A stretch of 64,000 nucleotides of DNA from Palaemon carinicauda (lineage: Eukaryota; Arthropoda; Malacostraca; Decapoda; Palaemonidae): the NCBI RefSeq assembly GCF_036898095.1, contig NC_090726.1:40296841-40360840 (forward strand), in the 5' to 3' direction. The notes beneath the pieces were generated by a model that worked only from the letters and a program-made list of their open reading frames with translations, searched no databases and was not told where the DNA came from. The position numbers were made by a program, and so were the translations under genes. Numbering within the stretch: the first letter of the stretch is position 1; each line of letters begins with the position of its first letter. Below are positions 20,262-32,230 of this stretch, piece after piece.

Positions 20262-21615
20262 AATAACATAACTTTGGAGCTAAGAAATCTGCTGTCTTTA
20301 TAAAAAACAAAGGAAAAATACCATTTGGGTCTACACCTCCATAAGCATCAAGGTCCATCAACAGAGCTTTAATCTCACGAGATCGAAAAGCTAAACTAGT
20401 TAGTTTAGCCTCAGGAAAACAGGAATGAGGAAGTTCAAGTTTTTCATTACTCTGTTTACTGTCAAAAACATCAGCCAAAAGGGTTGCCTTTTCCTTTGGA
20501 CAGTGAGTGACTGAGCCATCTGGTTTAAGTAAAGGAGGAACTGTTGCCTCTACACCAAAGAGTGCAGATTTAAGGGTAGACCCCCATTTATGTTCCTGAG
20601 TTGTACCAGAAAGTGTTTCTTTTATGGTTAAATTGTACTCCTTTTCAGTTGAGGCATAAACTCTCTGAGCAAAAGCTCGAAGCTGAGTATAGTTGTTCCA
20701 GGTCAAATCTGATCTGTTACCCTTCCAAAGTTGATAGGCCTCCTGCTTCTCCAAAAAAGCACGTTTACAATCATCATTGAACCACGGTTTGTCCTTCACT
20801 CGGTACCTTAGCACACGAGAAGGGATACGCCTATCAATTATGTTGACTAGATTCTCATTCAAAGGGACAACAGGATCTACACTATTATATAATTGTGACC
20901 AATTCAAGCACAAAAGATCATGTAAAATCCCATTCCAGTCTGCTTGGGATTTCATATAAATTTTACAAGAATATGATATATCAGGGACAGGCTGCTCAGT
21001 CTTCACTAATAATGAAATCAAGGCATGATCAGATGTCCCGACTCGAGAGCCAACCTTACCAGTTATAACGCCAGGGGAGTCAGTGTATACAAGGTCCAAG
21101 CAATTACCAGACCTGTGAGTAGCTTCATTTATGATTTGCTCACAGCCTGATTCAGAGGCAAAGTCTCAAGCTCTTAAGCCATGGCGATCGGTAGGAGAGA
21201 TAGAACTTAACCACTCCCTATGGTGAGCATTAAAATCACCAACAAATACAAAAGAAGCCTTTCTATCATCTTCTTGTATCTTAGCCATAATGGTAAGAAG
21301 ACAATCGAAGATAGAATCATCCCTGTCTGGATTCCGGTAGATCGAACATAAATAAAAGTTGTTATGCCTGCCACAAACTTTTATTACCTGAATCTCATGA
21401 CATCCACATTGATAGCAGGACTTATGAGAAGCAGGGTACTCGGTCCTAATATACACCGCCATTCCCCTGGCCCTAGGGATGGCATCACATTTCAACATTA
21501 TTGGCTTCTTAAAACCAGTTATAAGGAGCTCAGATGAGTGCCTCATATTAGAAACCAAAGTTTCTGAGCACAAGAGAATATCATACTGTCTGGACGCAAC
21601 TGTAAGGTCTTTGAA
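20230..21615 (-). pseudogene. LINE AP-like endonuclease and linker, one stop
   Basis: Two ORFs in the same frame (20230-21099 and 21166-21648) are divided only by a TGA at about 21164-21166. Motifs of the EEP fold are present: DILLCSETLV near the start, YLCSIYRNPDRDD, FVFVGDFNAHHREWL, then after the stop LDLVYTDSPGV and GTSDHALI with the catalytic SDH. This domain nicks the target DNA. The first residues of the domain (N-terminal strand with its asparagine) are missing because of 5' truncation; codons upstream of about 21615 belong to DIRS-3. Confidence 0.8.
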
Positions 21616-23200
21616 AGTCCTGAGCGTGTCCAGGACTTTCATTAGCATGTTTATGGGTGGAATCAGGTAAATCCTCCGTCAGTTGTTCCAATTCTATGGA
21701 CATGTCATCTGTGACATAAGCCAGAGGGTCCAGGTTGGGGGCTACATGACATTGTGGCTTGTGGTTGGATTCCGTGGCAAATAGATCTACTAGGAGACGC
21801 GGAACTTGTTGGCAGGTCCAATTGAATGACTTTTTGTCCAAGGACCATTCCGACTCCCACGGAGGTTCCTTGATAGTTCATCCTCAACCACATTTCTTAC
21901 TCCCGCCAGGTGAACGGTTGACAGGTGCCAATGGTTCCCTGTTGCCATTGAAAAGATAGCTACCATCACTTGATTTATGTGACTTGATTTGCAGTGGACT
22001 ATCACTTGGCTGTCTATATTAGACTGATATGTTGTTTCTATGACGGGGAAAGTCTTTTTAGTCAAGAACAATTCCATGACTTCTAGGATATTGATGTGTA
22101 GTTGTCGGAATGTCACTGTCCACAACCCCTGGACCTGTTCGTATTGGGAATAGCCTCCCCAAGCACTTAGAGAGGCATCTATATGGACCACCAATGTTGT
22201 CGCTGGGAATCGTAAAGGTACTGAGTTTACTAGGTTTTTGACCTTCGTCCATGGTTGAAGTCCTTCCATAGTGTTGGTGGAATCCGAAAAATTTTGTCTC
22301 GCTCTTTCTCGTTTGCTTTGGACCGCCAAACTTGATTGATGTCTTTCAGCTTGACTCTCAGTAATGAGTCTATTACTGAGGCAAACTGGAGTAAGCCTAG
22401 GATTCTTTCTTGGTTTCTCTGGGTTGTTAGTTTGTCCTTAGAAATCCTCTAGTGTTTCTTACTATCTCTATCCTCTTCAGTGGTGAAATCGACCGCTTGT
22501 GTGTGGTCAGGATCCATTATAGACCTAACAACTGGAAGTACGTTGCTGAAGTAAGACGGGACTTATTGAAATTTATTTGGAATCCTAAGTATTCCAGAAA
22601 TTTTATTACTTTGTCTGGCGCCTCGTGGCATTCCTCGACGATGTTGGCCCAGATAAGCCAATCATCTAGGTAGGCCACTAACTGTATTCCTTGAGTCCTC
22701 ATCTCTTGGACTACTGTCTCCGCCAACTTAGTGAATATCCTGGTCGCTATGTTGAGTCCGAACGGCATCACTTTGAAGGTGTAAGCCCGTTTGCCTAGCT
22801 TGAATCCTAGGAAAGGACGAAAATGTCATGCTATTGGAACATGAAAATAAACGCCTGTAAGATCTATAGGGGTGGTGACGGCCCCACGGAGACCTAAAGT
22901 CCTCACCTGTGAGACGGTCAGCATATGGAACTGGTTGCATTGAATATATGTATTCATATTGGACAGATCTAAGTTACTCTTCGTTTGTCCGAGTCTTTCT
23001 TTGGCACCCTGAACAAACATCCTTGAAAGTTTAAGCATTTTACCTCTTTTATTGCTCTCTTCAGAAGGAGATCTTCTGTGTAAAGTGTTAAATCTGCCGT
23101 TGGAATCTGATAAAAACTGGTTGGTGGAGGGAGCTTTCTCATCCAACTCCACCCCAGACCTTTCGTTATGATGCTGTATGCCAATTGCAGAACGCCCAAT
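21616..23200 (-). pseudogene. DIRS-3 reverse transcriptase and RNase H
   Basis: On the - strand: LDLSNMNTYIQCNQFHMLTV and IDLTGVYFHVPIA (early palm, about 22830-22990), then MPFGLNIATRIFTKLAE and QLVAYLDDWLIWANI (YLDDW catalytic loop, about 22640-22690), LEYLGFQINFNKSRL, and RNase H with VVHIDASLSAWGGYS (about 22130-22200), DSQVIVHCKSSH and NVVEDELSRNLRGS. The connection follows as LLVDLFATESNHKPQCHVAP. Frameshifts split it at least four times. Unlike DIRS-1, the early palm motifs are present. The frame continues (LIPPINMLMKVLDTLRTF) until the LINE insertion near 21615. Confidence 0.8.
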
Positions 23201-23399
23201 GGCTCCGAAAGAGGTACAGCCTTCCTCCTACCAGGGGAGTCTCACTGGTTTGCAGAAGGTCTGCTTCCATGGCTACCTCAAAATCCTCTACCTCTAGCGG
23301 AAGCTCTTCCGCCGCCTCTATGCAGGAAGGCTCCCCTAGCTCTACTACCTCTCGCATGTGTGTGTTTCGAAGGAAGGATGATACGCTAGAGACGCAATA

Positions 23400-24240
23400 A
23401 ACGGAGTAGTGGCTGAATCGGTTGTGGAGGTGGTTGGCTTAACCACACATATTGATTTTGTGGCTGGGTTCTTGAGGTGGAAGGCTGGTCATCTGGGATA
23501 CTGGCATTACCTGTAGCACATCTTGAGCCTGTGGCCCTTGGAAGGACTGAAACTTCCTTGGTCTTTTCCCGCCTCGTGATTGTGGTCCAGTGGGCTCGAA
23601 TTTTCTTTTAGGAATTCGACCCCACCGAACTCTGAGGCTTTGGTTGACTCTAGCTGCTTCTCCGAGGACGCTATTTACCACGTCCTCCGGGAATAAGTCC
23701 ACTCCCCAGATCAAAGCCTTAATTAAGCTGTTAGGCTCATGCCTAATGGAGTAGTCAGTTAAGACGTGCTTCCGGCAATTGCTTCGGACCACTGCAAAGT
23801 CATATGTATCACACTGTAGTGTGTGAGGCAAAGACTGTGTCAGGATTTTAAAAAAGTGGCTCCTCGCGTAGACTAACGAAGTCATCTCCGCCATTGTGGC
23901 TGAGTTGATAGATCTATCCAGCCTGGTTCTTGCACCGTATTCTATTTTAATCAGAGAGTCTGGAAGTCCGGGGAGTCATTCACTAAACTGTGTGATGGCA
24001 CAGTCCTAGTTCAATGACCCTGCCATGAAAGTAGCTGGTGCATCGATCCAGCATTCATGGTCTCCTGGGAACAACAGGGAAGTTAGTTCCGTATTCCTTA
24101 GTAGCGGCATGGGCTTGCCTTCCATAGCCACCTGTAAGGTAAGGTCTACTACTTTGGTGGTACATGGTGTCGGGGTTTGCCCGTCCACCTTGAACATAGA
24201 GAACGTACCCTTATGAGGGGTTAACTTGGTATTGACACAT
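23400..24240 (-). pseudogene. DIRS-3 gag-like region
   Basis: Frame 23439-23894 (151 codons) is basic and Q/R/P-rich near its end (PTGPQSRGGKRPRKFQSFQG), a typical nucleic-acid-binding gag tail just upstream of the RT. It follows on from a second piece at 24006-24197 that contains HECWIDAPATFMAGSLN. Placement directly 5' of the RT supports gag. No zinc cluster was found. Confidence 0.55.
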
Positions 24241-26409
24241 TCCCACTCATTTAAAGTCCGGACCCAGGCGGATCGAGCTTGCTCTTTTGGTTAGATAACG
24301 GTTTCCTTGGGAACCTTGTCTACCCTTATTAGCTCTTCCACTGACGGGCGCTCTTATCAAGGGAAGGGGAATTGTAAACCCGGCAGATAGCATTCAAGAT
24401 CTTCTACCGGACGGGGACCACCTCCTGCTAATGTCAACATGCCCTCTGAGAACGGGGCATGAAGAGCCAATCACCACGGGTCGTTCTCAACAAACCCCGG
24501 GAGCTTTGACGCGTCCAGAACCACAAACTACCATTGTTGTGGTAATCCGGACCGCAAGGTTTTTCTATCAGATTTTCCTGATTTTGCAGTCCCTGGCCCA
24601 AATTGTCCATAGACTGCAGGCGATCAGCAATTGGACCAAACTGGGACTAGACTATACTACTCAACCTCTCCATGAGCTGGCTCGAGAAGGCCACCGGTAT
24701 ATGAATATAAAATTCACTTGTGCCGGGAACCCCGGCGAAATACTTTAAGAAATTAAATTCCGCCGTGACACCCAGCAGAGAATCATGCGTGCTTAAGCTA
24801 AAGGAAATAATACGTAATAGCATTCTTGCTCTCGACCCTTGATGTGGAGGATTAGTCCCTGCCGAGTCCGTCAGTAGCTTAGAAGCTGATGATGGTCTGG
24901 TTGGGAGTGGTTTGGGTAGCCTAAAAGGCTTGCCCGCTTTGGGTAGGGCCTACCTCATACGTTTTACCTTAGGGGCCACTGAGCATGGCACCCGGCATGA
25001 GATCGGCAGACCTCATGCCCACACGACTGCTGCAGCACAGCAGTGCATGCTGTCTCCCGACAGCGTACCACCTGTAAGTCAATTTGATACACGAGTATCA
25101 TACTTGATTTCGCCGGAAAATCCAGTGACATATATAGTTAAGTTAAATCCGCTGTGTTTAGCTCAGCGGAGTCGTATTCTTTCTTACTATTTTACAATAG
25201 TACCCTAATAATCTGTTTTCCTTCTTCCACCATCTCCTGTCATCCAAAGTATTGTCATTACAAAGATTTGAAACGGGTAGGAACGGTGGCTGTATTAATA
25301 TTAGACCAGTCCGCCGTCTCCAGAGGGAAAAATTCTACTATGAAACTTCTCTCAACCTTCCATACCCTTACCGGAGTAGGAAGTATGTATTGATGAAGAA
25401 AGGTTAGGACAAGGAGATACAAGGAAATCAGAATTAGGGACACCAATACTGTTGCCGGAATACCTGGTTGGAAGTATGAATTCCTACTGTTGTAAATTCG
25501 GCCCGTAACAATATAAATTCAAGAACTACTAAGCTCCGTCTGTAACCCTCTTCCCAGAATAACCATACCGTAAATATCCTGTTATACAGTATAAGGGATC
25601 AACCTACGGGATCAGAACAGGGTAAAAATTTATCTGAATCCAATCAAAGAAACATAGTAACCATCTCATGGATACGATTTCAAGCCATCTCGGCCCTCAC
25701 GGGGCGGAAGAATATCGAAGATGGAATTCCGGGAATAGGGGGATACGCAGTACGTACCAAGGCTCATACTCAGTCTGGCTCGTCTGGTGGCCATCCTTGA
25801 CTAACCGAGGAGAGAGCGCTATTTGCATCTACTCACAGATCATGGGAGCTATCTCTCTCTTTCAGCTGTTTCCCTTCTCTCATTAGTGTATAACTCAAGC
25901 CTACTTCCTGAGGTTAGGGTGTGGCGAATAAGAATTCCACCGAGGTGGGTGCAGGGGTAGGGAGACATCCGAGTAAGATAATTTGGTTTATGAATATAAA
26001 ATTAACTTGTACCGGGAACTCCGGCGAAATACTTAAAGAAATTAAATTCCGCCGTGACACCCAGCAGAAAATCATGCGCGCTTAAGCTAAAGGAAATAAT
26101 ACGTAATAGCATTAAAAAAAACATGTTACCCCTCTGTCATGTAAAGGTAGTAAAAAAAAATGGACATAAATATCCGGAGTCCCAAGAACGATGAGAGGAC
26201 TAACCGTGAACCAGTCCACCAGACCCAAAGAAAGAAAATTATTATGAGTTTCTCGGCACACGGGATACCCACCGGAGTGGGGAACATAAGCAAGAAGGGA
26301 CAAGCAGACTAGAAACAACCATCGAAATCCGTAGACTCCGGAATGCATGAAATTAAATGAACTAAACCCTAATGACAGAAAGGGAGAAAATAGATACCAA
26401 TGTGGTGCC
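24240..26409. other. DIRS-3 5' leader with an internal direct duplication
   Basis: Non-coding except for scraps. A block of about 125 bp (24699-24824) recurs in the same orientation at 25989-26113, sharing tatgaatataaaatt, ttaaattccgccgtgacac and ttaagctaaaggaaataata. Further weaker similarity continues on both sides (25360-25460 against 26270-26420), so about 1.3 kb of the leader was duplicated. Confidence 0.65.
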
Positions 26410-26517
26410 GGAAGATATATTCCTGGCATTCCATGCAACTTTTTTCTCTGGTATATTTAGCAGTATTTATACCTTAGAAATGGTGCTTTAAGGAGCATTT
26501 CACAGAGCGACACAAGT
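26410..26517 (-). repeat. DIRS-3 right inverted terminal repeat
   Basis: Reverse complement of about 16980-17082. The outermost bases to about 26529 (gacacaagttgagcccagaa) pair with the second half of the ICR at 17369-17402. This is the 5' end of the - strand element. Confidence 0.85.
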
Positions 26518-26530
26518 TGAGCCCAGAAAT

Positions 26531-27360
26531 TACATTTTAAATATACTGAGAGTTTTAGGAAATACCAATAATTGACTCTATGAAAAAAGATGATTTTTAT
26601 AAACTTCATTAGTTTGGCAGTGTAGCATCAACAGCATCTGATAATATGAGACAGGCCTACGTTACAACGGCTTGGTGTTTACATCACTGAATTTTCATGC
26701 AATAAGACTACTGCATGTCAATCGATTCCTAACCTTAAAAGAGGTGCCAGATTATTCATCGACAAATTATCGATGGTGGACCTGCACTATGAAAAAGAGA
26801 ATATAAAATACAAATTAATTCAAGATGATAATCAAAATAGTGAGAAATGAAAAGGCAAAACAAGGGATGGTCTTGAATATAAAGAAAACCGTAATTGCTG
26901 GCATACATGGTGAAAGAATTTCAAGAAAGGAAAAAATCTAAACCAAAATAAATCACAGAGAGGAGACATCCCCTTTTTTGTTTCATTTGCTTGATGTCGG
27001 CTACCCCCCAAAATTGGGGGAAGTGCCTTGGTATGTGTATGTATGTAGTACCTTATATGGTTAAGATATATGTTGCATTTAGCCTACAGGCTGCAACACT
27101 GGTTTTGGTTATGCAAAGATGGGATGATAGATTGATTATGAATTTGGATGTCCATTCAACAACCAAGACTGCAAAATAGTAGTAGTGGGAAAGGTGGTAA
27201 AATGAAAGGCTAAAAAAGAAATACAATTAATGTTAGTGATTCAAGGACACCTTTTCTGAACAAGGCTTGCTAATTACATCTGATAGTAGTACTGTAACTA
27301 CTTTGGAGTTATTAAAACCCCTAATTAAAGATAGCACACTTATCAGCATTCTTTTAGTCA
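26531..27360. other. Intergenic, nothing recognised
   Basis: AT-rich. Around 27000-27050 there is tcggctaccccccaaaattg, a short sequence with a C-run/G-run foldback, followed by tatgtgtatgtatgta-type repeats. I believe it is a common dispersed repeat in these genomes, but I cannot confirm that here. Confidence 0.4.
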
Positions 27361-27361
27361 T

Positions 27362-27548
27362 CTTTTTATAGATTATATATGATATATGTTTTAATGTTGT
27401 TAATGTTTTTAAAATATTTTATTTTAATTGTTCATTACTTCTGATATTGTTCAATTATTTCCTTATTTCCTTTCCTCACTGGGGTATTTTTCCCAGTTGG
27501 AGCCCTTGGACTTATAGCATCTTGCTTTTCCAACTGGGGTTGTAGCAT
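27362..27548 (+). mobile_element. LINE 3' end, truncated
   Basis: The 3' untranslated end of the LINE family, with tttcctttcctcactggggt, then gttggagcccttggacttat, ending ccaactggggttgtagc without the usual (TAA)n tail. The 5' part is missing, and sequence divergence from the 18625 copy is moderate. Confidence 0.75.
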
Positions 27549-27579
27549 CATCCTCAAGATCAATACTAACTACACCAGG

Positions 27580-28000
27580 ATTTCGTTGCAGAGAATGACA
27601 AGAAATCTGACAAAGACGATAGAGATGTTGTGAGGAAGTACTAGCGCAGCTTTAACCTCAAGAAAGCAATTTACATAATTCATGAAGCTTGGGAATGTGT
27701 TTCAGAAAAGTGCATTCAAGGATCTTGGCGGAAACTGCCCTAATGTGCTTACGGAATTTATTGGATTTTTATTGTGGAGGAGCCATTGACTTCAGCTTCC
27801 TCATCATCTCTGAGATCACCAAGGAAGCCTCGTCAAACGATACTTTACGAGTCTTATTGTAAAGTCGTCTTTCCAAGGATTTGCTTTAGAATTTGATAAT
27901 GAGCTCCCTGATTTGGCAGCTCAGGAATCTGATCCAGACAATGCATATCACAATCATCATCACTGTATGCCGCCTCCTCCTCTTCCTCACCATGTATTAT
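27580..28000 (+). pseudogene. Tigger/pogo-like transposase C-terminal remnant
   Basis: Broken + strand reading includes FNLKKAIYIIHEAWECVSEK and IQGSWRKL (about 27645-27740), the helical segment found near the end of TIGD1/Tigger transposases (compare QCLKMIDIAWNEVSRRTLNS in the copy at 41475-42437). An acidic stretch with AAQESDPDNAYHNHHH follows near 27910. No catalytic part survives. Confidence 0.5.
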
Positions 28001-28985
28001 TATAAGAAAACCTTGTTTCATATCCGTGAATTTTGTATATAAGACTGTTTTTGGAAAATAATTGCAAATAAAAAGTTGACTATTTCATTCCAGACTGTGC
28101 CTCCCTTACGGGGAAAAGATTTCATCCACCATGTACTGTTCAGGCCTTATCAGACTACTCATCCCCATGATGGGCTGATGAAAAGTTCCTAATTATATCC
28201 CTCTACCCTTTATAGGAAAGGACACATTTTCAGGAAAGAAAAATAACCAACCAGTTGTTCAAGGGGGACTTCCTACCCACAAATGGAAGTCTTTCTATTT
28301 CAAGAGACAGAAGGTTTGTACACACATAGAAACATATTAAAATTTTAAAATTATATTCGTATTTACCATAGCTATACAGTACAAACATTAGTCCTTTAAA
28401 GTTAAGCTATGTACATTGACCACCCCTCTCAATCATGAGCTGAAGGTAAAAAGTGAAGGCTTTGAAATGAAAGCGGGCAGGACAACTCAGCCGCACTCAC
28501 AACTATATATGTCGTTAAACACACCGTTAATGATTTTAACAGCAGTTCCAACATTTAAATTTCTTAGTACTACCTTTTGGATTATGTCAAGGCTATATTT
28601 CTACAGATATTCATTAAATGTCCCTACAAATGCTATTTTTATTTCTAATAAATGGCTACCAGCTGAGTACTTATGAAACTACAAAATTAGTGAATAAATA
28701 TATAGTACAGCACTTACTTTTTCTTTATTTAGGTAGTCTTTTTCCCGTTTTATTGACTCTTCTTGGGATATACAAATCGCAGGTCGACTATACGTTGGTG
28801 TAGGATTAAGAGGCCTCTAAAATTTCAAAAGATGAACTGAGGAGTTTCTAACACAACAACATTTATGAAATAAACATCACAAACTTTTAAGAAATTTGTA
28901 TTTAACACTAATGAAATAAACATGAAATTCGTATTTACCACTTATGAAATAAACATCACATATACGGTATTTAACGAATTTTCTT
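28001..28985. other. Intergenic / outer DIRS-6 flank
   Basis: No gene is recognised. 28505-28560 resembles 34010-34060 in the same orientation (ttaacagcagttcca against ttcaacagccattcca). 28880-28985 has three imperfect repeats of atgaaataaacat spaced about 30-40 bases and may be the degenerate outer left end of DIRS-6. Confidence 0.4.
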
Positions 28986-29371
28986 TTTTCCGAGCTATAC
29001 AAAACCGAGTCTTTTAATAAGGAAGAATGATTCAGCCCAAACTGGAGGAGGCTGTTAAATCCTAGATAACATGCAGTTATCCAGCTGGCAAGGGTAAGGG
29101 GCTTCTCCCAGCTGGAGAGGGGTAGTTGCGGTGGGTAGTTGGATTAAAGGAAAAATAAAATATTTTTAAAAAGTTGTGATTTGTTCTTATGTGGAATACA
29201 AATCCTTGTTCTTTAATTAGGGAGACTCACTGCTTGGTGGGTTGGAAGCCTTCTTAGATCCTAACTGGATGGATCATTTTCTTCCCTGGAAGTGACCACC
29301 GCTTGACCTGTACATGAGTTAGCGGTGACCTCAGATACCTCCTACCTGACTTTTACAGTGATGAAAGACTG

Positions 29372-29790
29372 ATATTATTATCATTATTACTTGTTAAGCT
29401 ACAACCATAATTGTAAAAGCAGGATGCTATAAGCCCAGGGGCTCCAACAGGGAAAAAAGCCCAGTGAAGAAAGGAAATGAGGAAACAAAGGAAATAATGT
29501 GCCTCAGTGTACCCTCAAGCAAGAGAGAACCTACCCAAGACAATGGAAGACCATGGTACAGAGAGGCTATGGCACTATCCAAGTCTAAAGAACAAAGGCC
29601 TTATTTTGGAGTCCTTCTCATAGACGATCTGCTTACCATAGCTAACGAGTCTCTTCTACCATTGCCAAGAGGAAAGCAATGACTGAATATTTACAGTACA
29701 GTAATTAACCCTTGCGACAAGAAAAAATTATTTGTTGTATGAGGAAAGAGGAGAATGTGTAAAGAACAGGCAAGACTATTTGATGTATGT
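29372..29790 (-). mobile_element. LINE 3' end of the longer subfamily, inserted in DIRS-6
   Basis: Starts with the (ATT)n-type tail and the common 3' end (gcaggatgctataagcccag), then continues into sequence also found at 52065-52560: gtaccctcaagcaag, agaccatggtacagag, gagtctcttctacc and cagtaattaaccc. The shared extension shows that both belong to one subfamily distinct from the copy at 18625. The 72-codon + strand frame over it is chance. Confidence 0.75.
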
Positions 29791-30429
29791 GTAGGCAAAA
29801 GAAATACTGTATGAGCCGTAACCAAGATCTTATGTAGTACTATCAGGCCAATAAAAGGACCCAATAACTCAACAGAAGTACCTCAATGGGTGGCTGGTGC
29901 CTTGGACAACCTACTACCTACTAAGTACTGGCTGATACATGGTCGCATTTACTCAATCAAAATGGAGACCCCTTTCCCCCAAAAGGGGATGTCAGATTGA
30001 AAGATAAAGCTGTATGATGATCAATGGGTTGGTGTACATTGCCCCATTCCCCCTTCGTTAAGAGGGCTGGGAGAGATACCGATTTAAACCTAAAGAATGG
30101 ATGTCTGAAGTGGATCTTGTTAGTATCAGGTCCCATCCAGCACGTAATAATTTGACTGCTTGGTCACATAGAAGGGGACAGAAGAAAGAAGAACCAGATA
30201 ATCAACCATTAATTCCAAATTTACATTTACTCAATAATAAACAAAATGCATCTTTACTCCATGTGAGAGCTGAACTGGTTCCACTTTTGGAGTAGCCACC
30301 ACAGGACCAGGCATAAAGGTGTCAATGGACTAGTGGGTTTACTGTATTTCCACAAGTAAAAGGCCACAAAGGTGGTCCTACCTTCTCCAGGTGTCCTCAT
30401 GGCAGCCTAATCTCGAGTACTCTCATGCC

Positions 30430-31900
30430 TCACTGGGCTGAAGGAGTGGTCGTGCACTCAGAAGATTCTGCTACACCTGCAAGAGAACACTCATTCCGCT
30501 CCAAGGAGAGAAACAAATGTAATCGGGAGCTGATGAAGGACCAGGCAGGACAGCCATGGGCCCGTGTTTTGAGGAACACAGGAATAGTTCCTCCAGCCCA
30601 CATTACGTGTCTTCCAAAGCACGCAAGGACAGCCTCAAATAATGCCATCCTCTCAATCTGGGCTAGTAACCCCTTGCCAGAACAAGGAAGATGCCGAAGC
30701 CCCTCCATTAACTTGGAAACAGACTGTGTACAGGGCAGTACACATCTGTAGCCGGGGCAGGACCCTGGGTAGTCGCCCAGGGTCACACTTCAACCTTGTA
30801 TCCCACCCTTAGCTGTGGTTCCGGGCCCCATGGGATTGGAAGCCACTCGGGAGCCATGTACAGCCCCAAGAGTTTAGTGGTGTTGCAAGGAGCCCTATCC
30901 TTGCAACTGCAGCTAGCTTTCCTGGACTTCTTTAAACTCTTCCTTTTCTTCTTCAACTTAAGAAGAAATAACAGAATCATGGTCAGAGGACGAGGAGGCG
31001 AATGAGGAAGAACAATGTGTAATCTTCTTCCTTTTCCTAACTCTCACTCCCAGTTCTGCAAGCAGAGCGGTTGAGGATGAGAGACCAGCAACAGTGACGT
31101 TCCCCCGGGGAAGAAAACACATGGATTGCTCCAAAAGGAGCCGAAACACTGGGGCACACTGAAACGGGGAAGGCACACTCACAGGGTTCTACAACCCCGC
31201 AACCAGTGGGGCCAGAAGCAAAGCCAAAGAAATAAAGGGAGCAAGTAATATCGGCACCTGGTGCATGCCCAGGCACAAGGGTCGGGGTGACTGACACAGG
31301 GGAAGGGGACCGGGATAACCCCAGGCAAAGGGGGAACATGCACTTTAGCCTTGGTGGCCTTCAATTACAGATGGCATCATTTCTGGCAGAACAGTGTCAC
31401 TTTATAGGACTTATTTTAAGCTTTGGGGGAACCACCAAGCTCCCCAACACTGGGGGCACCAACAAGCCTTTCACCAGTGGCGTCTCCGTGAACACTTGGG
31501 GCATTTGCACAGGGGGAAGCAGGAGAGATAGCCTTGGCTTCTTGAGGTCAAACTCATTGTCAGCAGTTTGTACAGTCATGAGTAAAGAGCTGGTAGCCTC
31601 TAAAATGGTGCGGAAAACACTAGGGGTTACCCACATGCCACTGAAACCTGATAAAAACTACTGAAGTAAATCCTAAGACTCTTGCTCCTGACACATACTC
31701 CCCGGGGGACCGATCCAGGGGCGTATGCACAGGGAAGACAGCAGCAGTCGCACCCCCAAAGGAGACAAAAGCAGTGAATGACTTCATCGGTGTCTTCATG
31801 GGCATTGCCAATAGAGACCCCTGGCACTGCATAGGAGGCCACAACCTACACTGCACACAGTGATGACTGTAAAAATTCATACCCCCTACACAAAGCATAG
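30430..31900 (-). pseudogene. DIRS-6 gag-like fragments
   Basis: A chain of short - strand frames (31620-31898, 31397-31636, 31037-31364, 30783-30980, 30430-30786). The first is near the expected gag start and carries HHCVQCRLWPPMQC, a small cysteine cluster like the ones in the gag starts of DIRS-5 and DIRS-8. Others are Pro/Ser-rich, and one is lysine-rich (KLKKKRKSLKKSRK). This resembles DIRS gag composition, but no piece alone is convincing. Confidence 0.45.
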
Positions 31901-32230
31901 AGGTAGTGTAGATCTACAGCCCGTTTAGCCATAAACTGGCTGCAACACCCACCCTTCCCCCAGCAAACACAAACATCTTGCTTCCATTCCATTCAAAGTT
32001 AACCATCCACATTCACTTCTTGCAAAAGGAAATGAAAAAGTTTGGTGAGGAGCTGACAGTACATGAAGCTGAATCAAAAGTGAAGCTCTCTAGCTGGGAG
32101 AGGGGGTGGAGCCCCTAGGCCTGCACCCTCGCCACTGGATAACTGCTCATTGCCCAAGATTTATCGACCATCTCTAGCTCGCACTGAATCAATCTCCCTA
32201 ATTGAAGGATAAGGGTTTGAATGCTGTGTA

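Larger units (their letters stand above)
18625..21615 (-). mobile_element. LINE (non-LTR retrotransposon) inserted in DIRS-3
   Basis: About 3 kb with its 3' end at the left. The (ATT)n tract at about 18627-18650 is the tail, followed by the 3' untranslated region that recurs across the window (aagctacaaccctagttgga). It has one open reading frame region with an endonuclease domain and a reverse transcriptase (20230-21615 and 18879-20261). The 5' end is truncated inside the start of the endonuclease, where the DIRS-3 frame (LIPPINMLMKVL) breaks off. No target duplication was found. The domains indicate an APE-type LINE of the Jockey/CR1 kind; the exact clade is not settled. Confidence 0.85.
16940..26530 (-). 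mobile_element. DIRS-3: second DIRS family, interrupted by a LINE
   Basis: The ends are inverted repeats (about 16980-17082 and 26410-26517), with an ICR at 17323-17402. Genes are on the - strand: gag-like (about 23400-24200), RT/RNase H (21620-23200) and the N-terminal half of a recombinase (17640-18620). A LINE (18625-21615) separates RNase H from the recombinase. Without it the element is about 6.6 kb, close to DIRS-1 and DIRS-2. Compared with those, the 5' leader holds a duplicated block (24699-24824 and 25989-26113). The recombinase lacks a recognisable HxxR...Y half, so this copy is dead. Confidence 0.85.
28985..32230 (-). mobile_element. DIRS-6: internally deleted DIRS element
   Basis: Left arm 29011-29125 and right arm 32085-32222 are imperfect inverted repeats (shared: cagctgg.aga, ctggataactgc, and the aagga...ctgaatcaat region). 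An ICR-like stretch at about 29150-29240 contains aatccttgttctttaattag, the reverse complement of the right end. The interior holds only gag-like frames on the - strand (30430-31900) and a LINE tail (29372-29790). The RT, RNase H and recombinase are gone, so this is a non-autonomous derivative of about 3.2 kb. Confidence 0.65.

Noticed and set aside
30425..30751. 108-codon + strand frame
   Set aside because: Lies opposite the gag-like frames of DIRS-6, with no domain and no splice or promoter support.
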